Positions 8,247-14,682 of a DNA stretch of 25,982 bases are shown in pieces. The DNA comes from Promethearchaeia archaeon. Its GTDB lineage: Archaea; Asgardarchaeota; Lokiarchaeia; Sigyniarchaeales; SOKP01. The stretch spans positions 1 to 25,982 of the forward strand of contig JAHQWY010000009.1 in NCBI GenBank assembly GCA_029856445.1, read 5' to 3'. A model generated the notes under the pieces. The model ran no database searches. It worked only from the letters and a program-made list of their open reading frames with translations, and had not been told where the DNA came from. How positions within the stretch are numbered: position 1 is the first letter of the stretch; each line of letters opens with the position of its first letter. Made by a program: the position numbers and the translations under genes.

Positions 8247-8774
8247 ATGGAAGCTAAAGATTTAATGGAAAAGGCTGCGCGGTTTCATGGCCATATATGC
8301 CCTGGTTTAGCCATCGGTGTTTTAGCTGTTAAATATCTGTTGGAGCATGATTTTAATTATTCTCCTAATGAAGAAGTCGTTGCGGTTGTTGAGAATGATA
8401 ATTGCTCTGTGGACGCGATTCAAGTTCTTTTAGGAACGACTTTTGGAAAAGGCAATCTAATTCATCAAGATTACGGCAAATCCAACTACTTTTTCTATAA
8501 CAGAGAAACTCAAAAAGCACTAAAATTATCCCTCAACAGTAATATTTTTGAAAAAAAGAAATTATCAAAACATGAACGAGTTAAATATTTACTTGATTCA
8601 AAACCTGAAAAAATCTTTACTATATATGAAATAGAGTTTAATCCTCCTAGTCTAGCTGAGATTGAAGATTCTATTCCTTGTGATATTTGTGGTGAACCTA
8701 CTATGAATAGTAGACTTATGTTTTATAAGAATAGTAGCATGTGCATTCCCTGCTATAAAGCTCAGAGGAAATAA
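8247..8774 (+). CDS. FmdE-family protein with C-terminal zinc finger
   Basis: A 175-residue protein of the FmdE family, named for a gene next to formylmethanofuran dehydrogenase. The N-terminal motif FHGHICPGL (13-21) gives the conserved His and Cys, followed by NDNCSVDAIQ (50-59) and G-T-T-F-G-K-G-N (63-70). The C-terminal C145-x2-C148 and C166-x2-C169 form a zinc finger. No other formylmethanofuran dehydrogenase subunit lies nearby, so its partner is not shown by context. Biochemical function in the family is poorly defined; a metal-binding or redox-linked role is an inference. A TTATATAA element at about 8204-8212, some 35 bases before the ATG, could be its TATA box. Confidence 0.85.
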   Translation: MEAKDLMEKAARFHGHICPGLAIGVLAVKYLLEHDFNYSPNEEVVAVVENDNCSVDAIQVLLGTTFGKGNLIHQDYGKSNYFFYNRETQKALKLSLNSNIFEKKKLSKHERVKYLLDSKPEKIFTIYEIEFNPPSLAEIEDSIPCDICGEPTMNSRLMFYKNSSMCIPCYKAQRK

Positions 8775-8933
8775 ATAAAGAATTGTATTTTGTAAATTTA
8801 TGAAGTTCAAACTCTCTATTTTCCGATTTTTTAAAAATAAAAGAGAAATTTGGGTATTAAATAAAGAGTACCTAATATTAGATAGTCCAGAAAAAAATTA
8901 TTTAAGTTAAATTGTATATTAGATGAATAACTT

Positions 8934-10166
8934 ATGATTAAGAATATTGATAAGGGAAATACTTTATTAGTAAAAGGACCCGCAAGAATAACGTTATTAG
9001 AGGGAAAATTAGACGTTTTTGGAAAGTTAGTTCTTCCCGAAGAGAAAGTTTCAGAAGGAGATACATCCAATAATGAAGATCAAAATGTTTTAATAATACC
9101 TAGTGCCCAATGTTATCCCCTCTTTGCACATGAGAAAGCCAAATTAGAAGTTTATACAAATAGTGAACAAAATCTAAAATTAGTTGAAGAAAATTCAATT
9201 TCAACATCATGGGTTAATATTAAGAATGAAATACTAGAAGAACTGAAAAAGGAAAAAGAAGCTCCCTTAAAAATAATGGTGATAGGTTTTAGCAGTGGAA
9301 AAACTACACTTATTAAATACTTAGCAAATAGTTTTATAAAAGAAGGATTAAAAGGAGGATACCTTGATTCTGATCTTGGACAACAAATTATCTATATTCC
9401 GACTACAATCAATTTAGGTACTATAAAAGAATATATTATTTCGAGTAAAAATATTCATTCCGAAAATACGGTATTTATTGGAGCCACTTACCCTAAAGGG
9501 GATTATAAATTTATTGTATCACTTTCATGTAGGAAAATGATTGATGATTATATTGCTGAAAATAAAGATATTGATTTTATTTTAATTGATACAGATGGTT
9601 GGATAAAAACTGAAGCTGGAATTGTATATAAGAATTTTTTCATAAAAACTGTAGATCCAGACATTTTAATTGCATTTCATGATGAATCAATTGAAGAACT
9701 AAAGAATATTGAAAAGACGGCTTCAGATATAAGAAAAAATAGGAAAATATATTTGATAAAAGAAATAAATAACTATTTCTATGAAAGAGATAAAGATGAA
9801 AGAAGATTTTTAAGACAAAGTCAATTTTCAAAAAAGTTTGAGGATTTTAGGAAAATTTCTATTCCACTAAATGATATCCAATTTATTAAAACTGATTATA
9901 ATAAGGATTTAAATGACATTGTTGAAACAGAAATAAATCTTAATGATTTAGTGCATTTACCTTATCATTATGTAATAATTGGTTTATTAACAGAAAATTC
10001 TGAATTAATTGAAATTGGACTTCTTTTTACGATCAATATTGAGAAAAATTACATACTACTTTATTCAGATTTGACTTATAAAGAGCAACTCAAAATAAAA
10101 AAAATCCTTCTTGGGAGCCTTCGGTTGTCTACAAAGGGTAATCATCAAGGATACTTATATTTATAA
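8934..10166 (+). CDS. Clp1/Grc3-type polynucleotide 5'-hydroxyl kinase
   Basis: A 410-residue protein of the Clp1/Nol9/Grc3 kinase family, which phosphorylates 5'-hydroxyl ends of RNA or DNA and acts in RNA end processing. Residues 1-100 form a beta-rich N-terminal domain of the Clp1 type, with GPARITLLEGKLDVFG at 15-30. The P-loop is GFSSGKTT (118-125), followed by the family's D-x-D-x-G-Q motif as DSDLGQQ (145-151). A later strand ending in the Walker B-like FILIDTDGWI is also present. The P-loop has three, not four, residues between its two glycines, which is unusual. A small C-terminal domain completes the usual architecture. The gene appears monocistronic. I am confident of the family; exact substrate is inferred from archaeal relatives. 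Confidence 0.88.
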   Translation: MIKNIDKGNTLLVKGPARITLLEGKLDVFGKLVLPEEKVSEGDTSNNEDQNVLIIPSAQCYPLFAHEKAKLEVYTNSEQNLKLVEENSISTSWVNIKNEILEELKKEKEAPLKIMVIGFSSGKTTLIKYLANSFIKEGLKGGYLDSDLGQQIIYIPTTINLGTIKEYIISSKNIHSENTVFIGATYPKGDYKFIVSLSCRKMIDDYIAENKDIDFILIDTDGWIKTEAGIVYKNFFIKTVDPDILIAFHDESIEELKNIEKTASDIRKNRKIYLIKEINNYFYERDKDERRFLRQSQFSKKFEDFRKISIPLNDIQFIKTDYNKDLNDIVETEINLNDLVHLPYHYVIIGLLTENSELIEIGLLFTINIEKNYILLYSDLTYKEQLKIKKILLGSLRLSTKGNHQGYLYL

Positions 10167-10301
10167 TTATTTCTATGAATATAAATAACCCTAATCTAAA
10201 GGTTCTTATTCTTTGTTATTAAAATAATTAAATTTTGGTAAAAAATTATAAAATAAGCATGTGTTAGAATTATTATAGAATTATAATATTAAATGGTTTA
10301 A

Positions 10302-11741
10302 ATGGAAGAGGATTTGCTTACTAAGTTTCTTAAATTAATGTCCTCCTCAATTACTGACTCTGATCTTGAATTAATTAAACTTGGAAGCTCATTAGGATTA
10401 GATTTGGTATCTTTCACTGAATTAAGAGCTTCACAGCAGGATTCTTTTATAGATAGTATTAGAGATAAAGCATTAAAGAAAATGGAAATAAATAATGACA
10501 ATTTTCTAGCGACTGACGACTTCTTTTACTCAGGGAGTATAGATTTCATGGTGTCAGATGAACCGGAAGGAAAAAAATTTTTCCTATTAGAAACAAATGG
10601 GGGATCACATCGAGGTCTTTCTATCATAACTAGAAAACAGCAAACATTATTATATAATGGATATCTTGAAGCGATCCATCAAGCAATCAAGAAAAACGAA
10701 AGAAAAGACGACAAGATATTTGTTTTAATTGGAGTACCAGTTAGTGATGCATTAATCCATGAAAAAGTAATAATGATAGAATATTTTAGAAAATCTTTGA
10801 AATCAGAAGGATATAGTGTTAAAATTTTCAATAGAGTAAGTTTTGATATCAATTTTGATGCGAAAATTATTTTTCTGATAGCCGATTATAGACAACTCTC
10901 TACTTCTCTCTCATTTTCTGAGAATTTTATTAAGTATCAACTTGAAAAAATAAATGTTTTAATCGGTGATGGTATTACAAGACGATTAAAGGATAAAGAT
11001 TTTCATGAACAAATTAGAAAAGACTTTCGCTTCATTAAGACTATAATTGTTAATCCAATATTCAAAATCACAGATGATAAATCTTTAACATACCTCGCAA
11101 GTTTTATTTGTAAAGATATTCTAAGAAAATATAATCTTAATTACCTACTATTTACCAAAGCATTTAATGAAAAAGACTTAATTGATAAGTTGAGTTATCT
11201 TTTAAAGAATTATAATAAATCATTTATTATAAAACCTAGTGGAGGATCAGGAGGGGCAGGGGTTATCCCGGTTTCGAAAAATGTACACCCAAAAAATTTG
11301 AAAAAGATTATTGAAACAAGTAAGAATGAATTTTTTAATAAATTCATGAAAGATCGTAATCCATTTCCATATACTATACAAGAAAAGGCAGATTTCTCAT
11401 TAATTGATTGGGGCGGGGAAAAGCACACATTTGACTTACGGATTTATTTAGCTCAGAGTAAAGGAAAGGTTATACCAATTGGAGGATTAGGAAGAATCTC
11501 CCGGGGAAAATTTACAGTTGGGTTAGATAAAGAAGAGTTTGTTGTTAATTTATCTGGATATAATGGTCAAATCGAAGTACAAAGAGGAGTTGGTTTTTCT
11601 AAAGAGACAAGTAGTATGTTAAACTTAAGTGAAGAAGATTTTGTAAATATGTTTTGTATTGGCTGTGTATTATTTGCTTGTATTGTTAAAAATTATAAAA
11701 AGATAATAAATTTCTCCAATTGGGATAAAATTATTGGTTAA
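10302..11741 (+). CDS. ATP-grasp ligase, apparently circularly permuted (COG2308-like)
   Basis: A 479-residue protein with ATP-grasp hallmarks in permuted order. A metal-binding segment, IDFMV (D81) followed by FLLETNGGS (E97-x-N99), comes first. The nucleotide-binding loop FIIKPSGGSGGAG (K311, 308-320) follows two hundred residues later. Then come FDLRIYL (377-383), VIPIGGLGRISRG (390-402) and a VVNLSG segment near 414-419. E-x-N preceding the ATP-binding lysine is the order seen in glutathionylspermidine synthase and COG2308-type ligases. The GGLGR and VVN elements resemble COG2308, which also has about this length. Such enzymes join a carboxylate to an amine through an acyl-phosphate; the substrates here are unknown. 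The peptidase-like gene starts four bases after its stop, so both are expressed together. No signal peptide is visible and it should be cytosolic. Confidence 0.75.
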   Translation: MEEDLLTKFLKLMSSSITDSDLELIKLGSSLGLDLVSFTELRASQQDSFIDSIRDKALKKMEINNDNFLATDDFFYSGSIDFMVSDEPEGKKFFLLETNGGSHRGLSIITRKQQTLLYNGYLEAIHQAIKKNERKDDKIFVLIGVPVSDALIHEKVIMIEYFRKSLKSEGYSVKIFNRVSFDINFDAKIIFLIADYRQLSTSLSFSENFIKYQLEKINVLIGDGITRRLKDKDFHEQIRKDFRFIKTIIVNPIFKITDDKSLTYLASFICKDILRKYNLNYLLFTKAFNEKDLIDKLSYLLKNYNKSFIIKPSGGSGGAGVIPVSKNVHPKNLKKIIETSKNEFFNKFMKDRNPFPYTIQEKADFSLIDWGGEKHTFDLRIYLAQSKGKVIPIGGLGRISRGKFTVGLDKEEFVVNLSGYNGQIEVQRGVGFSKETSSMLNLSEEDFVNMFCIGCVLFACIVKNYKKIINFSNWDKIIG

Positions 11742-11744
11742 ATT

Positions 11745-12911
11745 ATGTTTAATAAAGAAATTTTGACTCAGATATTAGATTTGCCTAATAGAAGATTATT
11801 ATTTGAAGAAATCTTGAATACACTAAAATCATTTTCAAAATTAGAAGATATCCATTATACTGATTATGATACTTCAGAAGGTAAAATTCCAGTGATCACA
11901 ATCGCAAAATCATTGAATCCTGAAGAAACAAGATATTTAAAGCTGTTTATTGGGGCTCAACATAATGAATACAGCGGTCTCTTTGGAATTATTGAGTTCC
12001 TGGATAAAATTGAAAAATCAATAGTAGATCTTGAAGATATTTTGATAAATAATCAGATTTTAATTTTTGCACCTTTAATGAATCCTTATGGTTTTATAAA
12101 TCCAAAAAAAGATAATAAATCTGGATACTATCTAAGAAATGGAACAAATTTAAATCGATATTGGAGAAAGACTTTTGCTCCTGAATATGAGAGTGGTGAA
12201 GATGAAATAAATCAATACCCAACTCCAGAACATGTTAAAATTTTATATAGTGTCCTTAAAAAATATTGGGAAAGAGACGATATCCAAATATATATTTTAG
12301 ATTTTCATGAAACATCACTTCTCGTAAGGTTCAAAGCTGATTTAATTGCTAATCTACAAAAAGACTTAATTTCTTACAAATTTTCTCATTGGCTTAAAGA
12401 GGGAATAATTTATAATATAATTAAATTATATAATATACCTTATTCCAGAAAGCCCCTTTTTATTAGATCTACCCCTAATGCAGATCATACTCATATAAAT
12501 TTAACAGTAAACCAATTAGAATCAGTAATCCAAAACCTTCAAGAGTTTGCGGTTAAAAATGAAAAAAAATTACCCTTTTACTTTTGTTATAGTAATAGAA
12601 GTAAGGAATTTTGCGAGCGTCTAGCACAAAATGTTTATAATAAATTAAAAGATGTATTATGGGAAACCTATTTCCCTGCTTTTAATCATCATTTTCATGA
12701 CCATGGTTGTTTTGTTAACATGAATGATGTAATTAAGAGAAAAGGAGTATATTCAATGGAATTAGAAACTCAAAAACATTTTTTCAACATTTTTGATGAA
12801 ATTGAAAAATCTAAAGCAGATATTAATTACTTTGAGAATAAGATAAGAATGATTAAAATGAGTATTCAATTAGTAGTTGAGTCCATAAACGAAATTTTAA
12901 CTCTTTATTAA
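11745..12911 (+). CDS. M14-type zinc carboxypeptidase/deacylase-like protein
   Basis: A 388-residue protein with the M14 carboxypeptidase/succinylglutamate-desuccinylase layout. The first metal motif is GAQHNEYSG (70-78), where relatives have G-x-H-G-N-E; here the spacing is H73-x-E75, not H-x2-E. The substrate-binding NLNRYW (135-140, Arg138) follows, then LDFHETS with the third ligand His188, and late in the chain YSMELETQ with Glu339/Glu341 as the candidate catalytic Glu. A second His-rich stretch (HHFHDH, 315-320) is notable. Family members hydrolyse C-terminal amide bonds or N-acyl-amino acids. Separated by only three bases from the ATP-grasp gene, it may remove or edit what that ligase adds. 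That pairing is inference, and the altered zinc motif leaves activity open. Confidence 0.72.
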   Translation: MFNKEILTQILDLPNRRLLFEEILNTLKSFSKLEDIHYTDYDTSEGKIPVITIAKSLNPEETRYLKLFIGAQHNEYSGLFGIIEFLDKIEKSIVDLEDILINNQILIFAPLMNPYGFINPKKDNKSGYYLRNGTNLNRYWRKTFAPEYESGEDEINQYPTPEHVKILYSVLKKYWERDDIQIYILDFHETSLLVRFKADLIANLQKDLISYKFSHWLKEGIIYNIIKLYNIPYSRKPLFIRSTPNADHTHINLTVNQLESVIQNLQEFAVKNEKKLPFYFCYSNRSKEFCERLAQNVYNKLKDVLWETYFPAFNHHFHDHGCFVNMNDVIKRKGVYSMELETQKHFFNIFDEIEKSKADINYFENKIRMIKMSIQLVVESINEILTLY

Positions 12912-12924
12912 TTTTTGAGTTTTT
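12912..12924 (+). terminator. T-tract terminator candidate after the M14 gene
   Basis: Two T5 runs separated by GAG begin right after the stop codon of the carboxypeptidase-like gene, which faces a convergent small gene. This suits a U-rich archaeal terminator, but AT-rich background makes it weak. Confidence 0.35.
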
Positions 12925-12940
12925 AACTAACAAGAATCAT

Positions 12941-13105
12941 TTATTTCAATTCTTCAGAGTCACAGTTATTTAGGCATCTTACGTGATAATAGCAAGTCTC
13001 TGCGCTATGAAATTTCCCGTATTTTATATCTCCTAAAGTGAATTGATATGAATTTTTTAAATTATTAACTTTGATAGTTCTTCCACAAATTTTACATTCA
13101 TACAT
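12941..13105 (-). CDS. 54-residue zinc-finger protein, unknown function
   Basis: A short open frame on the minus strand that fills most of the otherwise empty stretch between the M14-like gene and the hydrolase. It encodes 54 residues beginning MYECKICGRTIKV. Likely metal ligands are C4-x2-C7 near the start and C38, H41-x2-C44 and C48 near the end. The C-x2-C ... H-x2-C pattern is that of a small treble-clef or PARP-like zinc finger. The regular placement of ligands and mixed core make it unlikely to be a chance frame. No strong Shine-Dalgarno motif precedes the ATG. It may be transcribed with the upstream minus-strand hydrolase gene. Family not recognised. Confidence 0.55.
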   Translation of the reverse strand: MYECKICGRTIKVNNLKNSYQFTLGDIKYGKFHSAETCYYHVRCLNNCDSEELK

Positions 13106-13198
13106 TTGAAAAATACTAGTGTAGGTTTTATCAGAAGAGCTTTGAATTACGGTTATTTAAACCAAACAAAATATGAAAATGGCAGGAATTTTTGAATT

Positions 13199-14197
13199 TT
13201 AAGAATTAATAAATTTGAGTGTTGCTCCAACCAACGCACTCTCATTTTTTTTGTTTGAATGTCCTCCTTTTCTCAATATAAGCACATTTTCTTCCAGGGT
13301 CTCTAAAATCCATCTATTTTCTTCAAAATTTTTGAATCTTATTATTCTATCATTAACACAATGGATTAACATGACCCTTTTAGATAGCTTTTTCCACTCT
13401 TCTAATGCAAGTTCTTTTTTTGCTTGTTGTATCAATAAATAGGGGGATAACTTCTTATTTTCCTCTACTTTTGGGAACAATTTTACTCCTTTTAGGAAGT
13501 AACTAAGCATAATAATAGGATTATATTTAGGGATATTTTGTTTATAAAATGACATAGAAGAAATTGCTACAATTTTTTTAATATTTTTATCTAGAAATCC
13601 TCCAGATAATACTGTTATTGCACCTATACTAAAACCAATACAAAAGATCTTCATAGAAGAAAATTCTTCTTGATCTTTAACCCACTCAACGATTTTCTTA
13701 AAATCCTCAATTCTACTTAAAAAACTACTTCTTTTTCCTACATTTTTAGATTTTCCTGTACCCCGGGCATCGTAAGCTAAAACAACATATCCTTGGTAGG
13801 CGAGGGGATAAAATAAATACTCAAGTGTTTCTTTCGTGTCAGAAAATCCGTGACACACTATAATAATAGTATTTTTTGATTTAATTTTTACTTGGTTCTT
13901 ACTTCTTACCAGATTTGTAGACAAAAATCCATCTGAAACATTTATAGCTATAGTTGATATTTTTATTTCTTTATGATAAAGTTTTGACCAACGATCAAAC
14001 CAGAGATCACGAAAGGAAAAATAAATTTCAAATGGTGTATAGAAGATTAAAAAGGTAGTTATGGAAAGCATTAAACATTTTGAAAAATCAGCAGTATAAC
14101 ATAGATTTCCTAACGAAATATTGACTTCCCATATATACCAGCTCAAGAATACATCAATAATGATAACAATAATGCGTTTATGTATGTTTGAAATCAA
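13199..14197 (-). CDS. Membrane-anchored alpha/beta hydrolase
   Basis: A 332-residue protein. Residues about 8-25 and 42-60 are hydrophobic and probably form two N-terminal membrane helices. The rest is an alpha/beta hydrolase: the oxyanion region CHGFSDTKET, the G-Y-V-V-L-A-Y-D-A-R-G-T-G-K-S strand typical of the family, the nucleophile elbow GFSIGA, a candidate acid in CVNDRII and the catalytic His in GGHSNK near the end. All three triad residues are therefore present. It resembles BAAT/YqkD-like lipases and esterases with an unknown small-molecule substrate. The start is a TTG and is uncertain because a second in-frame TTG lies 17 codons later. It stands alone on the minus strand, with the small zinc-finger gene downstream. 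Confidence 0.82.
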   Translation of the reverse strand: MISNIHKRIIVIIIDVFLSWYIWEVNISLGNLCYTADFSKCLMLSITTFLIFYTPFEIYFSFRDLWFDRWSKLYHKEIKISTIAINVSDGFLSTNLVRSKNQVKIKSKNTIIIVCHGFSDTKETLEYLFYPLAYQGYVVLAYDARGTGKSKNVGKRSSFLSRIEDFKKIVEWVKDQEEFSSMKIFCIGFSIGAITVLSGGFLDKNIKKIVAISSMSFYKQNIPKYNPIIMLSYFLKGVKLFPKVEENKKLSPYLLIQQAKKELALEEWKKLSKRVMLIHCVNDRIIRFKNFEENRWILETLEENVLILRKGGHSNKKNESALVGATLKFINS

Positions 14198-14267
14198 AAT
14201 ATTCCACTAAGATATATAATCGTTGATGGTATAAGCGATTAAATAATAAAAAAATAAAATATGTTTT

Positions 14268-14582
14268 TTATGGCTTCTTTGGTTTTGGGCACCCATAATC
14301 ATGAGCAATTTTACAATCTGGTTTACTCTTCAAACCTGGGCAAGGTTTACATTTTACATCTCGTAACATTTTGATAACTTCATCAACTTCCATACCAAAT
14401 TCTTCATCCTCAGTCTCTTCTTCGATCATATCATCATCATCTGGGATTTCGTAATCAATATCCTCTTCTAAATTATCTTTCCAATCAGTCAGATCTAGTA
14501 TCTCATCCCCATCTTCGTCAATTTTTCCATTTGGAATTTCAAGATCTTTATCATTACTTGGAGCACTTTTTTTTTTAGCCAT
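14268..14582 (-). CDS. Highly acidic small protein with four-cysteine C-terminus
   Basis: From the ATG at 14582 this is 104 residues. It opens with a short basic patch (MAKKK), followed by about 60 residues dominated by Asp and Glu (roughly 21-67) that are probably disordered. It closes with a compact end carrying C78-x2-C81, C90, H94 and C98, which could bind zinc or an Fe-S cluster. The start is set by GGGAG eight bases upstream; an in-frame TTG at 14597 overlaps that motif. It lies 100 bases downstream of the methyltransferase gene on the same strand. I do not recognise a family. A basic-protein or nucleic-acid-mimicking partner role is conceivable but unsupported. Confidence 0.7.
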   Translation of the reverse strand: MAKKKSAPSNDKDLEIPNGKIDEDGDEILDLTDWKDNLEEDIDYEIPDDDDMIEEETEDEEFGMEVDEVIKMLRDVKCKPCPGLKSKPDCKIAHDYGCPKPKKP

Positions 14583-14682
14583 AATACTTACTCCCAATTT
14601 TAATTAATATTTTCTAATTAATATTTTAATTAAATAATATTTGCTAAAATTTAATTTTAATTCGAATGAACTTAAAAAAAGG

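Noticed and set aside
10302..11741. Tubulin-tyrosine-ligase-like reading of the ATP-grasp protein, suggested by FDLRIY and the carboxypeptidase neighbour (a TTL/CCP-like pair)
   Set aside because: FDLR-type strands occur in many ATP-grasp enzymes. The E-x-N before the ATP lysine, the GGSGGAG loop and the GGLGR segment fit a permuted COG2308-like ligase better. No tubulin gene is seen.
14601..14627. Tandem pair of TAATTAATATTTT with a 14-base period upstream of the acidic gene
   Set aside because: Only two copies, of AT-only sequence; too little to call a repeat array or an operator.
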